A stretch of 64,000 nt of DNA from Aestuariimicrobium kwangyangense DSM 21549 (GCF_000421525.1 NZ_ATXE01000001.1:1364001-1428000); one strand, 5' to 3'; positions 18,646 to 28,199 are shown, counted from the stretch's first letter. Program-made: numbers and translations. Notes: generated by a model from the sequence alone, not told the origin.

Positions 18646-19617
18646 ATGGATGTCGACATGGCCGCCCTGCGGCAGATCGAGCGCGACAAGGGGGTCTCCC
18701 TGGACTACGTCGTTCGCGCCCTTGAGGACGCCCTGCTCAACGCCTACGAGAAGACCCCGCTGCACATGTCCCACAGCCGGGTCGAGGTCAACACCAAGAC
18801 CGGGCAGGTGCACGTCTGGGCCCCCGAACTCGACGCGGAGGGGCAGAAGATCGGCGAGTACGACGACACCCCCGACGGCTTCGGGCGCATCGCCGCATCG
18901 ATGGCCCGGCAGGTGATCTTCCAGCGGTTGCGTGAGGCCGAGGACGAGCGCAAGTACGGGCACTTCCTCGCCAAGGAGGGCGACATCCTCACCGGGGTCG
19001 TCCAGCAGGACCGTGACTCCCGCGTCGTGCGGGTCAATCTCGGCGAGATCGAGGCGATGATGCCGCCGGCCGAACAGTCGCCGGGCGAGGTCTACTCCCA
19101 CAACAAGCGACTGCGGGTCTACGTCGTGGCCGTGCGCAAGGAACTCCGGGGGCCCCAGGTGGTGGTCTCCCGTACCCATCCGAACCTGGTGAAGAGGCTG
19201 TTCCAGCTCGAGGTGCCTGAGATCGAGCAGGGCATCGTCGAGATCAAGGAGGTCGCCCGTGAGGCCGGCCACCGCACCAAGATCGCCGTCGTCTCCAAGA
19301 ACCCGCAGGTGTCGGCGAAGGGCGCGTGCATCGGACCCATGGGCCAGCGTGTCCGAGCCGTCATGCACGAGCTCAACGAGGAGAAGATCGACATCATCGA
19401 CTGGTCTGAGGACCCGGCCGAGTTCGTGGGCGAGGCCTTGTCGCCTGCTCGGGTCAGCTCGGTCACGGTCGTCGATGCCCAGGCCCGCGCCGCCCGGGTG
19501 GTCGTCCCTGACTACCAGCTGTCGCTGGCCATCGGTCGTGAGGGTCAGAACGCGAGGTTGGCCGCGAGGTTGACGGGGTGGAGGATCGACATCCGCTCCG
19601 ACGCCGCTCCCGAGTGA
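18646..19617 (+). CDS. nusA: transcription termination/antitermination factor NusA
   Basis: A 323-aa protein that binds RNA polymerase and nascent RNA. It has the NusA N-terminal domain (about 1-110), the S1 domain with [19 protein letters not shown] (about 110-185), and two KH domains including [11 protein letters not shown] (about 228) and [19 protein letters not shown] (about 295). As in other actinobacteria, the C-terminal acidic repeats of E. coli NusA are absent. AGGAGGATCACTG gives a strong ribosome-binding site. Its TGA overlaps the ylxR start. Confidence 0.95.
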   Translation: MDVDMAALRQIERDKGVSLDYVVRALEDALLNAYEKTPLHMSHSRVEVNTKTGQVHVWAPELDAEGQKIGEYDDTPDGFGRIAASMARQVIFQRLREAEDERKYGHFLAKEGDILTGVVQQDRDSRVVRVNLGEIEAMMPPAEQSPGEVYSHNKRLRVYVVAVRKELRGPQVVVSRTHPNLVKRLFQLEVPEIEQGIVEIKEVAREAGHRTKIAVVSKNPQVSAKGACIGPMGQRVRAVMHELNEEKIDIIDWSEDPAEFVGEALSPARVSSVTVVDAQARAARVVVPDYQLSLAIGREGQNARLAARLTGWRIDIRSDAAPE

Positions 19618-19892
19618 TGCTCCCCAGCGCGCCTCCGGGTGTGGGGGGCTCGGGCGGCGACGGCCCGATCCGCACCTGTGTGGGTTGTCGCAGGGTCGCC
19701 AGCCGCGACGAGTTGGTGCGCCACGTCGTGGTCGACGGGGTGGTGGTGGTCGACCCGGGTCACCGGTTGCCCGGACGGGGCAGCTGGCTCCACCCCGATC
19801 CGGCATGTCTGGCAGCTGCCGTCAAGCGGGGCGGCTTCGCCCGCAGCCAACGTCGCCCGGCCGACCCCTCCGGGCTGCTCTCGCAGAGGTGA
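19617..19892 (+). CDS. ylxR: YlxR (DUF448) RNA-binding protein
   Basis: A 91-aa basic protein with the family signature RTCVGCRRV near residue 18 and GRGSWLHPDPACL near the middle. YlxR is now known as RnpM, a modulator of RNase P in Bacillus. The gene sits in its classic place between nusA and infB. ATG at 19617 overlaps the nusA stop; a GTG one codon earlier is equally possible. The first 15 residues are Pro/Gly-rich and not conserved in type. Confidence 0.9.
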   Translation: MLPSAPPGVGGSGGDGPIRTCVGCRRVASRDELVRHVVVDGVVVVDPGHRLPGRGSWLHPDPACLAAAVKRGGFARSQRRPADPSGLLSQR

Positions 19893-20121
19893 GCTGCGCC
19901 CCGCGGATCATTCGGTTCGCGCCGCCCGCCGTGACTGGCTAAACTTGAACCCGCGTGTCCGCTCGATCCACGAGCGTGACCTCCGTCCTGCCCCGCCGAC
20001 TACGGGTGCCGCGTTTCAGAAAGTGGGCTGACGCTCATGACCACTCGATGAGTACTCACCAATGAGCATGGACAACAACTAATTGGTTCGGCCGAGTCAC
20101 GACCGGACCTGAAGGAGACAA
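19893..20121 (+). promoter_or_regulatory. infB leader with an internal promoter candidate
   Basis: The 229-base gap before infB holds TAAACT at 19940-19945, a plausible internal -10 box, and an AT-richer stretch with CAACAACTAATTGGTT near 20072. GAAGGAG (20111-20117) is a strong ribosome-binding site 4 nt before the GTG. No riboswitch or clear terminator was recognised. Confidence 0.35.
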
Positions 20122-23100
20122 GTGGCCAAGGTCCGCGTCTATGAGCTCGCCAAGGAGCTCGGACTCGAAAGCAAGGATGTTCTGTCGAAGCTGAACGACA
20201 TGGGCGAATTCGTCCGGTCGGCTTCGTCCACCATCGAACCGCCTGTGGTGCGCAAACTGCGCGAACAGGCCAAGACCGGCGGCGGTTCAGCCCCGGACAA
20301 GTCAGGTGACAAGTCAACGGGTGCACCCAAGCCGGGTGGCACCCCCGCTCCGCGTCCGGCCGCACGGCCGGGTGCCCGTACGACCGATGCTCGTACGACC
20401 GATGCCGGCTCGGTGGCCAACGCCCCCAGCCCGGCAGCGACCGGCTCCGCGCCGACCAGCCCGGCGCCGTCCAGTGCGGCACCAGCCAGCCCTGCGCCCC
20501 GTCCCGCTCCTGCCCAGGCTCCGGCAGCCGCGACGGCCGACGCGCAGGCGCCCGCCGCCGGATCGGCCACCGACCGTTCGGACGCCGCGCGATCTGATGC
20601 TCCCCGCTCCGAGGCCCCGCGCCCCGGTGGGGCGGCACCTCGTCCGTCCACGAGCGCCTCGGCGCCCGCGGGCCAGTCGGCACCCCGCCCCAGTGGCGCG
20701 CAAGCGCCTCGCCCGGGTGGTCCTCGTCCGTCGGCGGCCGCTCCCGGTGCTCGGCCGGCCTCCAGCGCCTCTCGCACGGGCGGTACCCCCGCCGGTGCTT
20801 CAGGTGCGCCGCGTCCCGGGGCTCCTCGTCCCGGTGCCGCCCCCGGGGCCCGACCGGGCGGTGCTCGTCCGGGTGGCTCCGGTGGTCTGCCCAGCGGTCA
20901 GGCCGGTGCTCGTCGCACGGGAACCCCGCGTCCGGGCAACAACCCCTTCGCTCCTTCGCAGGGCATGGGAACGGCTCGTCGGCGCCCCGAGGGTGCGCCC
21001 GCCCAGGGTCGTCCGGGCCAGGTCAGCCGTGAGGGACGCCCCGCGGGCACCTCGACCGGCATGCCTCGTCCCGGTGGCACCAGTGGGATGCCTCGCCCCA
21101 ACCCGGCGATGATGCCCAAGCAGCAGTCCGCCCAGGTCGGAGCCCCGGCCAGGGCCGGTGGCCGTGGTGGCCCCGGCGGCGCCCGTCGCGGAGGCCCCGG
21201 TGGTCCCGGACGCGGTCCGGGTACCGGTGGCTTCGGTGGCCCCGGTGTCGGTGCTCCCGCTGGCGGTGGTCGTGGTGGTCGCGGTGGTCGTGGCGGATCG
21301 GGCACCCAGGGTGCCTTCGGTCGCGGCGGTGCCGGTGGCAGGCGCGGACGCAAGTCGAAGAAGCAGCGCAGGCAAGAGTTCGACCAGATGGAGGCGCCGC
21401 TGATCGGTGGCGTGCGCGTCCGTCAGGGTGACGGTTCCACGGTGCGTCTGCGCCGTGGCGCCTCGCTGACCGACCTTGCCGAGAAGATCGGTCTGGAGCC
21501 GGCATCGCTGGTGCAGGTGTTGTTCAACCTGGGCGAGATGGTGACCGCGACCCAGTCCGTGTCGGACGAGACCCTCGAGGTGTTGGGCGCCGAGCTCAAC
21601 TACTCGATCCAGGTCGTCTCTCCCGAGGACGAGGATCGTGAGCTGCTCGAGAGCTTCGACCTGGAGTTCGGCGAGGACGAGGGCGACGAGTCCGATCTGG
21701 CCCCGCGCCCGCCGGCCGTCACCGTCATGGGTCACGTCGACCACGGAAAGACCAAGCTGCTCGACGCGTTGCGCAAGTCGAACGTCGTCGCCGGCGAGGC
21801 CGGTGGCATCACGCAGGCGATCGGTGCCTACCAGGTCGAGACCACGGTCGACGACGTGGACCGCAAGATCACCTTCATCGACACCCCGGGCCACGAGGCG
21901 TTCACCGCCATGCGTGCCCGTGGTGCGAAGGCGACCGACATCGCGGTGCTGGTCGTGGCCGCGGACGACGGTGTGATGCCCCAGACGATCGAGGCGCTGA
22001 ACCACGCCAAGGCGGCCGATGTGCCCGTCGTGGTGGCGGTCAACAAGATCGACAAGCCCAGTGCCGACCCCGAGAAGGTGCGCGGACAGCTCACCGAGTT
22101 CGGTCTGGTGCCCGAGGAGTACGGCGGCGACACGATGTTCGTCAACGTCTCGGCCATCACCGGTGAGGGACTCGACCAGCTGCTCGAGGCGGTCGTGTTG
22201 ACCGCCGACGCGGCTCTCGACCTGCGGGCCAATCCAGACATGGACGCCCAGGGTGTCGCCATCGAGGCGCACCTCGACAAGGGTCGTGGTCCGGTGGCCA
22301 CCGTGCTCATCCAGCGCGGAACGCTGCACATCGGTGACTCGATCGTCGCCGGTTCGGCCCATGGCCGCGTCCGTGCGCTGATCAACGACCGCGGCGAGAC
22401 CGTCACCGAGGCGCCGCCCTCGATGCCGGTCCAGGTGCTCGGTCTCACCAGCGTGCCCGGCGCCGGCGACAACTTCCTGGTCGTCGAGGACGACCGGATG
22501 GCTCGTCAGATCGCCGACAAGCGCGAGGCGCGCATGCGTGCCGCGGCCCAGGCGGCCGGTTCCCGTCGCAAGACCCTCGACCAGCTGTTCGAACAGCTCG
22601 AGAAGGGCGAGACCCAGGAACTGCTGCTCATCCTCAAGGGCGACGGCGCAGGTTCGGTCGAGGCCCTGGAGGACGCACTGTCGAAGATCGACGTCGGCGA
22701 CGAGGTGTCGCTGCGTGTCATCGATCGCGGTGTCGGTGCCATCACCGAGACCAACGTCTCGCTGGCTGCTGCCTCGAAGGCCGTCATCATCGGGTTCAAC
22801 GTCCGGCCCACGCCGCACGCCACCCAGATGGCCGACCGCGAGAACGTCGACATCCGCTACTACTCGGTCATCTACTCCGCGATCGACGAGATCGAGGCAG
22901 CCCTCAAGGGCATGCTCAAGCCGATCTTCGAGGAGAAGACGCTCGGACAGGCAGAGATCCGCGAGATCTTCCGCTCGTCCAAGTTCGGCACCATCGCCGG
23001 TTGCATGGTGCTGTCGGGTCTCATGCGACGCAACGCCAAGGCGCGTCTGCTGCGTGACGGGGTCGTGCTGGCCGAGACCACCATCGCGTCCCTGCGGCGC

Positions 23101-23226
23101 GAGAAGGATGACGCCACCGAGGTCCGTGAGGGCTACGAGTGTGGTCTGACGCTCGGGAACTACTCCGACGTCAAGCAGGGCGACATCATCGAGACCTACG
23201 AGATGGTCGAGAAGCCGCGCGACTGA
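20122..23226 (+). CDS. infB: translation initiation factor IF-2
   Basis: A 1034-aa GTPase that brings fMet-tRNA to the 30S subunit. An IF2_N domain (1-50, [18 protein letters not shown]) is followed by roughly 350 residues of Pro/Ala/Ser-rich linker, ending in a Gly/Arg-rich stretch with RGGRGG repeats and KSKKQRR. A second IF2_N domain (about 440-500) comes next. The G domain has GHVDHGKT (about 536), DTPGHEAF (about 588) and NKID (about 641), and domains II-IV follow at normal length. Long linkers are usual in actinobacteria, but the RGG-like part is notable. GTG start. Confidence 0.96.
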   Translation: MAKVRVYELAKELGLESKDVLSKLNDMGEFVRSASSTIEPPVVRKLREQAKTGGGSAPDKSGDKSTGAPKPGGTPAPRPAARPGARTTDARTTDAGSVANAPSPAATGSAPTSPAPSSAAPASPAPRPAPAQAPAAATADAQAPAAGSATDRSDAARSDAPRSEAPRPGGAAPRPSTSASAPAGQSAPRPSGAQAPRPGGPRPSAAAPGARPASSASRTGGTPAGASGAPRPGAPRPGAAPGARPGGARPGGSGGLPSGQAGARRTGTPRPGNNPFAPSQGMGTARRRPEGAPAQGRPGQVSREGRPAGTSTGMPRPGGTSGMPRPNPAMMPKQQSAQVGAPARAGGRGGPGGARRGGPGGPGRGPGTGGFGGPGVGAPAGGGRGGRGGRGGSGTQGAFGRGGAGGRRGRKSKKQRRQEFDQMEAPLIGGVRVRQGDGSTVRLRRGASLTDLAEKIGLEPASLVQVLFNLGEMVTATQSVSDETLEVLGAELNYSIQVVSPEDEDRELLESFDLEFGEDEGDESDLAPRPPAVTVMGHVDHGKTKLLDALRKSNVVAGEAGGITQAIGAYQVETTVDDVDRKITFIDTPGHEAFTAMRARGAKATDIAVLVVAADDGVMPQTIEALNHAKAADVPVVVAVNKIDKPSADPEKVRGQLTEFGLVPEEYGGDTMFVNVSAITGEGLDQLLEAVVLTADAALDLRANPDMDAQGVAIEAHLDKGRGPVATVLIQRGTLHIGDSIVAGSAHGRVRALINDRGETVTEAPPSMPVQVLGLTSVPGAGDNFLVVEDDRMARQIADKREARMRAAAQAAGSRRKTLDQLFEQLEKGETQELLLILKGDGAGSVEALEDALSKIDVGDEVSLRVIDRGVGAITETNVSLAAASKAVIIGFNVRPTPHATQMADRENVDIRYYSVIYSAIDEIEAALKGMLKPIFEEKTLGQAEIREIFRSSKFGTIAGCMVLSGLMRRNAKARLLRDGVVLAETTIASLRREKDDATEVREGYECGLTLGNYSDVKQGDIIETYEMVEKPRD

Positions 23227-23309
23227 GTGCGCACACATCACCACATCGGCAGCGGCGGAGGGCATCAGCGCTCCGCCGCTGTCGGCATCACTGAAGGGAC
23301 ACCCCCCCC

Positions 23310-23840
23310 ATGCCCAACCCCCGCGTGGCCAAGCTGGCTGACCAGATCAAGGTCGTGGTGGCCGAGACCCTCGAGCGGCGCATCAAGGACCCACGGCTGG
23401 GCTTCCTGACCGTCACCGACGTCCGACTGACCGGCGACAGCCGCGACGCGTCCATCTTCTACACGGTCTACGGCACCGACGAGGAGCGTGTCGGCACCGC
23501 AGCGGCGCTGGAGTCGGCCAAGGGTCTGCTGCGCTCGACCGTGGGCAAGCGGCTGGGTCTGCGCTTCGCCCCCACCCTCACCTTCCACCTGGACGCCACC
23601 GAGGAGTCCGCCCGTTCGATCGAGGACCTGCTGGTGCAGGCCAAGCGTCGCGACGCCGAGTTGGCCGCCCAGGCGGCCACTGCCCAGTTCGCGGGGGAGG
23701 CCGATCCCTACCGCCACGAGGATGACGACGACTGGGACGAGGACGACCAGTCCGAGGCCGTTGAGGACGACGAGACCGACGTTGCTGAGGCCGAGGAGTC
23801 CGAGGCGGTCGACGACGAGGACGAGAACACTCCTCGATGA
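23310..23840 (+). CDS. rbfA: 30S ribosome-binding factor RbfA
   Basis: A 176-aa protein. The first 120 residues are the KH-fold RbfA domain ([34 protein letters not shown], then [14 protein letters not shown]). It binds immature 30S subunits during 16S rRNA processing. From about residue 130 it continues as a strongly acidic tail of 45 residues, parallel to the tail on RimP in the same operon. ATG follows GAAGGG. The stop overlaps the truB ATG. Confidence 0.94.
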   Translation: MPNPRVAKLADQIKVVVAETLERRIKDPRLGFLTVTDVRLTGDSRDASIFYTVYGTDEERVGTAAALESAKGLLRSTVGKRLGLRFAPTLTFHLDATEESARSIEDLLVQAKRRDAELAAQAATAQFAGEADPYRHEDDDDWDEDDQSEAVEDDETDVAEAEESEAVDDEDENTPR

Positions 23841-24724
23841 GCCCCCAGGACTCGTCCGGCATCGTGCTGGTCGACAAGCCCCAGGGCTGGACCTCCCACC
23901 AGGTGGTGGGCCGGATGCGACGACTGCTGGGCACGCGCAAGGTCGGGCATGCCGGCACGCTCGACCCGATGGCGACCGGGCTGCTCATCATCGGCGTCAA
24001 TCGCGCGACCCGGCTGCTCGGCCACCTGGCCGGCCATGACAAGACCTATGTGGCGACCATCCGGCTGGGGCAGTCCTCCTCCACCGATGACGCAGAAGGG
24101 GAGTTGTCGCAGGTGGTCCCGGCGGCCCACCTCGAGGCAGCGGCGATCGAGACCGCCATGGACGACCTGCGCGGTGACATCGAACAGGTGCCCTCGAGCG
24201 TCTCGGCCATCAAGGTCAACGGCCAGCGGGCCTACGCCCTGGTGCGGGGTGGGGAGCAGGTGACGCTCCGCGCCCGCCCCGTGACGGTGGCGCGCTTCGA
24301 GGTCATCGGTCGCAGGACCGAGGGCGACCTGCTCGACCTCGACGTGGTGGTCGACTGTTCCTCAGGCACCTACATCCGTGCGCTGGCCCGTGACCTGGGT
24401 GCGGAGCTGGAGGTCGGCGGGCATCTGACCAGTCTGCGACGGACCAGGATCGGCGGCTTCGTCCTGCCCGAGCTGACGGTTGACCTCATCGGGGACGAGG
24501 CCCCTGCCCTGACCTCCATGGGCGAGGTGGGTCGGACTGCCTTTGCCCATCTGGACGTGTCGGCCGAGCAGGCCGATGACGTGCGCTTCGGCCGGGCACT
24601 CGAACTGGACCTGTCAGCGGATGTCCCGACGGCGTTGATCTCCGCCGACGGTGACCTGCTGGCCCTCCACGAGGCCAACCCCGATCGTCCGGGGTGGACG
24701 AAACCGGTCGCCGTCTTCGTCTGA
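23837..24724 (+). CDS. truB: tRNA pseudouridine(55) synthase
   Basis: A 295-aa enzyme that makes pseudouridine 55 in the T-loop of tRNA. The N-terminal [14 protein letters not shown] and the catalytic motif [11 protein letters not shown] (catalytic Asp near residue 44) are clear. [12 protein letters not shown] and the C-terminal region are also intact. ATG overlaps the rbfA stop by four bases. An 83-base gap containing a promoter separates it from ribF. Confidence 0.95.
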   Translation: MSPQDSSGIVLVDKPQGWTSHQVVGRMRRLLGTRKVGHAGTLDPMATGLLIIGVNRATRLLGHLAGHDKTYVATIRLGQSSSTDDAEGELSQVVPAAHLEAAAIETAMDDLRGDIEQVPSSVSAIKVNGQRAYALVRGGEQVTLRARPVTVARFEVIGRRTEGDLLDLDVVVDCSSGTYIRALARDLGAELEVGGHLTSLRRTRIGGFVLPELTVDLIGDEAPALTSMGEVGRTAFAHLDVSAEQADDVRFGRALELDLSADVPTALISADGDLLALHEANPDRPGWTKPVAVFV

Positions 24725-24794
24725 GCGGGCTCGCTGGGGCACGAGCCCCCCGGGGGTGGGCCGTGCTGCATCGCTCGTGCGGGCCGGGGTTGTC

Positions 24795-24800
24795 TAGACT
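24795..24800 (+). promoter_or_regulatory. -10 box of ribF (leaderless)
   Basis: TAGACT ends 7 nt before the ribF GTG with no Shine-Dalgarno between. The -35 region is not recognisable. Confidence 0.5.
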
Positions 24801-24807
24801 CGGGCGC

Positions 24808-25749
24808 GTGCAGAATCCAACGGTCGTCGTGATCGGCAACTTCGATGGCGTGCACCGCGGGCACCGTGAGTTGCTCGCCCACGCCCAGAGCCAGGCTCCC
24901 GGACTGCGTCTGGTGGCCGTCACGTTCTGGCCCCACCCCCAGGCCGTCATCCACCCCGGGTCGGAACCCCAACTCCTGACCGGACTCGACGACCGCATCC
25001 GGCTGCTCAAGCAGGCCGGCGCGGCCGAGGTGCGGGTGGTGCCCTTCACCCGCGACGTGATGGCCTGGTCACCGGAGCAGTTCGTCGACCAGGTGCTGGC
25101 CCCGCTGCACCCCGAGGTCGTCGTGGTGGGCACGAATTTCACCTTCGGCTCGCGGGCCGCAGGCAGTGTCGAGACCCTCGCCGAACTGGGCCGTCGTCCG
25201 CAGAGCAGGTTCCGGGTCGAGCCCTTGTCCCTGCTCGCGACCGACCAGCAGATCACCTGCTCATCCCTGATCCGGGCCTCGATCGAGGCGGGCGACGTCG
25301 AGACGGCCGAGGAGCACCTGGGTCGCCCGCACCGGTACGTGGGCACCGTGGTGATGGGCCACCAGCGCGGACGAGAACTCGGCTACCCCACGGCCAACCT
25401 GCCGGTGGAGGCGTGGCACCTGGCGCCCGCGGACGGTGTCTACGCGGGTTGGTTGACCAGACTGGACGAGCCCGACCCGACCCCGCTGCCCGCGGCCATC
25501 TCGGTCGGTACCAATCCCACCTTCGATGACGTGCCCGATCGTGTGGTGGAGGCCTATGTGCTCGACCGCTCCGACCTGGAGTTGTACGGGGTACGGGTGG
25601 CCGTCGACTTCGTGAAGCGGCTGCGTGGGAACGTGAAGTTCACCGGGCTGGAGACGCTGGTCAAGCAGATCGCCGCAGACGTCGACCAGACCCGTCAGGT
25701 GCTGGGCCTGGCCGCGCTCGCTCCCGCGAGCCACGACGCCGCCGAATAG
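24808..25749 (+). CDS. ribF: bifunctional riboflavin kinase / FAD synthetase
   Basis: A 313-aa enzyme that makes FMN and FAD. The N-terminal nucleotidyltransferase has GNFDGVHRGH (residues 9-18) and TFGSRAAGS; the C-terminal flavokinase domain has GYPTANL and GTNPTFDD. The frame is open further upstream, but GTG at 24808 gives the standard N-terminus and fits the -10 box. The rpsO gene follows only after a minus-strand GNAT gene, so the usual ribF-rpsO contact is interrupted here. Confidence 0.94.
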   Translation: MQNPTVVVIGNFDGVHRGHRELLAHAQSQAPGLRLVAVTFWPHPQAVIHPGSEPQLLTGLDDRIRLLKQAGAAEVRVVPFTRDVMAWSPEQFVDQVLAPLHPEVVVVGTNFTFGSRAAGSVETLAELGRRPQSRFRVEPLSLLATDQQITCSSLIRASIEAGDVETAEEHLGRPHRYVGTVVMGHQRGRELGYPTANLPVEAWHLAPADGVYAGWLTRLDEPDPTPLPAAISVGTNPTFDDVPDRVVEAYVLDRSDLELYGVRVAVDFVKRLRGNVKFTGLETLVKQIAADVDQTRQVLGLAALAPASHDAAE

Positions 25750-25807
25750 GGGACCGGCCCGGCACCCCCGGGTCCGCAGCGAGTCCTCGGTGAAGCCCGC
25801 TGGGGCT

Positions 25808-26296
25808 TCAGCGCATGGTCAGTGACTTGCGATAGACCGCGTAGTAGTTGCTCACCTGGCTGGGGTGGGCCACCTGTTCCGCGTCGGGGTCCTCGACGAA
25901 CTTGTGGTCGCCGGTCGCGGAGTAGCCCAGGTCGATCGCCAGCGGGATCGCCTTCTCGTTGTTGGGGTCGATCGCCATGTGACAGGCGAGGTAGCCCTGC
26001 TTGCGCGCCTCTTCCTCGAGGAACTCGGTGAGTTGCACACCCAGACCCTTGCGTCGCGACCCGGGCACCACGTACAGCAGTTTCACCTCGGGCTGCAGAT
26101 CGGACTCGCGCAGGTCGAGCACACCCGATCCCTGCACCTGGCCGTCGACGAGCGCCACGGCGAAGATCGCCTCCCCCGCGCGCTGGCCAGCGAAGACGTC
26201 GTCGGTGAGGTGAAGTTCGGGACGGGTCTCCATCGAGCGCAGCACCTCGAGATCCGCCTCGGTCGCGGGGCGGACGAGGATCGTGGGGTCGGCCAT
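25808..26296 (-). CDS. GNAT-family N-acetyltransferase
   Basis: A 162-aa single-domain GNAT protein. The acetyl-CoA loop lies in [16 protein letters not shown] (about residues 76-91), preceded by a beta strand with [22 protein letters not shown] forms the last helix and strand. The acceptor is unknown. GAAGGAG stands 6 nt before the ATG, so this gene, unlike its neighbours, has a classical ribosome-binding site. It is inserted on the opposite strand between ribF and rpsO. Confidence 0.82.
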   Translation of the reverse strand: MADPTILVRPATEADLEVLRSMETRPELHLTDDVFAGQRAGEAIFAVALVDGQVQGSGVLDLRESDLQPEVKLLYVVPGSRRKGLGVQLTEFLEEEARKQGYLACHMAIDPNNEKAIPLAIDLGYSATGDHKFVEDPDAEQVAHPSQVSNYYAVYRKSLTMR

Positions 26297-26430
26297 GGGA
26301 TCTCCTTCTCGACTCGGCAGAGGCGGCCGAACCCGGCCTGGGGCCGGATCGACGAGCATCCCCAGTCAATCATGCCGGGGGCCTCAGTGGGAGGGGGGCC
26401 CTCGCTCTGCGACCTCCACCCGGGGTCCGG

Positions 26431-26460
26431 TTTGGTTGAGATCGCGACCACGCGTACTGT
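26431..26460 (+). promoter_or_regulatory. promoter of rpsO
   Basis: TTTGGT (26431-26436) and TACTGT (26455-26460) are 18 bp apart. Transcription would start about 80 nt before rpsO. Confidence 0.4.
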
Positions 26461-26548
26461 TGACCCTTGGCGTCAGACGCCCGCGGACCAAGAGAGTCAC
26501 CCGATCAGGGCCCGACACCGCGCAACGGACGAAAGGAGCACCACACTG

Positions 26549-26812
26549 ATGGATGCCGAGACCAAGAAGCAGATCATCGAAGAGTACGCGACCACCCCAG
26601 GCGACACCGGTTCTCCCGACGTCCAGGTTGCGCTTCTCACCAAGCGCATCGCGCACCTGACGGAGCACCTGAAGGAGCACAAGGGTGACCACCACAGCCG
26701 TCGTGGATTGCTGCTGATGGTGGGCCAGCGCCGCCGTCTGCTCAACTACGTGGCCAAGCAGGACGTCGAGCACTACCGCGAGCTGATCGCTCGCCTCGGC
26801 CTGCGTCGATGA
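26549..26812 (+). CDS. rpsO: 30S ribosomal protein S15
   Basis: An 87-aa protein with the S15 helices and the rRNA-binding core [30 protein letters not shown] and the LLNYVAKQD region. S15 is a primary binder of the 16S central domain. AAAGGAG precedes the ATG by 10 nt. A strong hairpin follows the stop. In most actinobacteria pnp comes next; here a 1.7-kb islet separates them. Confidence 0.96.
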   Translation: MDAETKKQIIEEYATTPGDTGSPDVQVALLTKRIAHLTEHLKEHKGDHHSRRGLLLMVGQRRRLLNYVAKQDVEHYRELIARLGLRR

Positions 26813-26831
26813 TCTGACCTCTCCGGCACGT

Positions 26832-26868
26832 ACTTCGCCCCGGTTCCCTCGTGGAGCCGGGGCGAAGT
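26832..26868 (+). terminator. rpsO terminator hairpin
   Basis: ACTTCGCCCCGG (26832-26843) pairs perfectly with CCGGGGCGAAGT (26857-26868) around a 13-nt loop, 20 bases after the rpsO stop. There is no T-run. Confidence 0.75.
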
Positions 26869-26896
26869 CATGTCCGAGGGTCATGTGCCACCGACT

Positions 26897-26940
26897 CTTG
26901 TTGCCCCGGGCCTTGTTGCGCCGCCCTTGTTGTTCTGGCC
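26897..26940. repeat. three degenerate 15-bp repeats (CTTGTTG...)
   Basis: CTTGTTGCCCCGGGC, CTTGTTGCGCCGCCC and CTTGTTGTTCTGGCC stand nearly head to tail between the rpsO terminator and repeat copy A. They mark the left border of the rpsO-pnp islet. Confidence 0.65.
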
Positions 26941-26948
26941 CCGTCCAT

Positions 26949-27014
26949 GTGGCTGGCGCTGTTCCCGATGGCTGCTGTCGACAGCACAAGCTACGAGGAG
27001 TATCGCCAGCCACG
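26949..27014. repeat. 66-bp nested-palindrome repeat, copy A
   Basis: The outer arms GTGGCTGGCG (26949-26958) and CGCCAGCCAC (27004-27013) are perfect 10-bp inverted repeats. Inside is the perfect 14-bp palindrome TGCTGTCGACAGCA (26973-26986). The element ends 6 bp beyond the stop of the minus-strand AbiEi/DUF559 gene. It matches copy B at 28106-28172 in the same orientation, with only scattered differences between the conserved blocks GGCTGGC, GGCTGCTGT, ACAGCACAAGC and ATCGCCAGCCACG. Confidence 0.85.
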
Positions 27015-27020
27015 CTGGGG

Positions 27021-27977
27021 TCACGGCCGGCCCTGCAGTGCCGAGCTGAGGATCCGTGCGAACCGGGCGGGGTGGTGCAGGTCGCGCACCATCCACCGGA
27101 CGATACGCCACCCCTCGTCCGCCAATCGGCGCTCCCTGTCCCGCTCGGCCGTCACGGCATCACTGGGACGACCCCCATGGCGTGGTTGGTCGTACTTCAC
27201 CCTGCCGTCGCACTCGCCAATGAGGCGCTGGTCCCGCCAACCGAAGTCACCGCGTCCCACCAGACGTCCCCGGCTGTCCCAGACCTCCACTTGTTCAACG
27301 GGTCTGGGCAGCATGAGTTGGTGCATCCGCAGACGGGACACGGACTCGGCCGGGCTCTCGGCCAATCTGCTCGCGAGTTCGACGGAGGTCCTGGCGGCTC
27401 GGACCCCGGGCCGACGTGCCTGCAGACCCAGGACGTCCTGGAGTTCTCGCGGGTCGAGTCCTGCGTGTCGAAGGGCCCAGTCGGCGGCGACGACGCCTTG
27501 GTCGGGCCCGAAGCGGCGTGCCAAGTCCAGCACGGTGCGCGCGAGCGTGGTCACCGGGAGGCCATCGACGGCGGTGACCTCGTGCGGGGTCAACGGGCAG
27601 TTGTTGGCGTGGATCGGGCCGCGCACGTAGCCGCGGGTGGTGTTCGACCGTGTCACCCAGACCTGGGTCCCCGGCTCCAGCTCCCACAGCGGGATCCCCC
27701 AGAGCACTGCCGCCGACAGGTGGGAGAGGACGACGCCTTCCCCCATCCATTCCGCCGAGGCGTGAACCAGCGTCCGGTGTGCCTCGGTCAGCGGGACTGG
27801 TGGGTTCCCGCCCGTACCGGCTGCTGCGTACACACCACGCCTCAATCGGACGAGGGCACCGTCCCTCGTCGCCCGACGGATGGTGTTGGCGCTCCAACCA
27901 AGGCCGACGAGTTGGGACGAGGTCAACGATTCGCCGAAGGGTGTCGTGGAATGCAGGAGTGATGGCGGAGGAGTCAT
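27021..27977 (-). CDS. AbiEi-like winged-helix / DUF559 nuclease-like protein
   Basis: A 318-aa protein read from ATG 27975-27977. Residues about 8-50 form the winged-helix of AbiEi-type antitoxins (LTSSQLVGLGWSANTIRRA, then LVRLRRGVYA). The middle matches the AbiEi C-terminal region. The last 90 residues look like DUF559, a Vsr-type PD-(D/E)xK nuclease relative: the candidate residues are the Asp in GRGDFGW, Glu and Asp in IGECDG, and Lys in RVKY. No AbiEii nucleotidyltransferase toxin lies nearby, so it is an orphan. No ribosome-binding site or clear -10 was found; an upstream TTG start is less likely. It sits alone between rpsO and pnp, flanked by two direct repeats. Its role, whether defence, regulation or selfish maintenance, is unknown. 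Confidence 0.7.
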   Translation of the reverse strand: MTPPPSLLHSTTPFGESLTSSQLVGLGWSANTIRRATRDGALVRLRRGVYAAAGTGGNPPVPLTEAHRTLVHASAEWMGEGVVLSHLSAAVLWGIPLWELEPGTQVWVTRSNTTRGYVRGPIHANNCPLTPHEVTAVDGLPVTTLARTVLDLARRFGPDQGVVAADWALRHAGLDPRELQDVLGLQARRPGVRAARTSVELASRLAESPAESVSRLRMHQLMLPRPVEQVEVWDSRGRLVGRGDFGWRDQRLIGECDGRVKYDQPRHGGRPSDAVTAERDRERRLADEGWRIVRWMVRDLHHPARFARILSSALQGRP

Positions 27978-28047
27978 GCCTCGAGCCCACCATCCCGGGC
28001 GGCTGCGCAACAGGGGAGAGGTGTTGGCCGAATGTTGTCGCCATGTT

Positions 28048-28079
28048 GTCCGGGGCCACGGACATTCAGTGGTCCGGAC
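28048..28079. promoter_or_regulatory. inverted repeat upstream of the AbiEi-like gene (operator candidate)
   Basis: GTCCGGGGCCAC and GTGGTCCGGAC form an 11-bp inverted repeat with one bulged base around a 9-nt centre, about 70-100 bp upstream of the minus-strand start. AbiEi antitoxins of the known AbiE systems bind inverted repeats in their own promoter; that this one does is inference. Confidence 0.4.
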
Positions 28080-28105
28080 GACCGCTCATCCGCCAACCGT
28101 ATCGA

Positions 28106-28172
28106 CGTGGCTGGCATTCTTCCTCCTGGCTGCTGTCCACAGCACAAGCCACGTAAAGGATCGCCAGCCACG
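28106..28172. repeat. 66-bp nested-palindrome repeat, copy B
   Basis: CGTGGCTGGC (28106-28115) and GCCAGCCACG (28163-28172) are perfect 10-bp arms. The inner TGCTGTCCACAGCA (28131-28144) keeps 6-bp arms. It has the same orientation as copy A, 1.16 kb away, and the AbiEi-like gene lies exactly between them. Confidence 0.85.
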
Positions 28173-28199
28173 TGGTCCGTGGCGTGGCTGGACTCCGGC

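Noticed and set aside
20800-23265. An 821-codon open frame antisense to infB, and a 664-codon frame antisense to sdhA (54491-56485)
   Set aside because: Both mirror the codon-position GC bias of real genes on the other strand; the translations are low-complexity and match no family, while the sense genes are complete.
27978-28010. Longer start (TTG at 28008-28010) for the AbiEi-like gene
   Set aside because: It adds Trp/Arg-rich residues unlike the family and has no ribosome-binding site; the ATG at 27975-27977 starts just before the winged helix.
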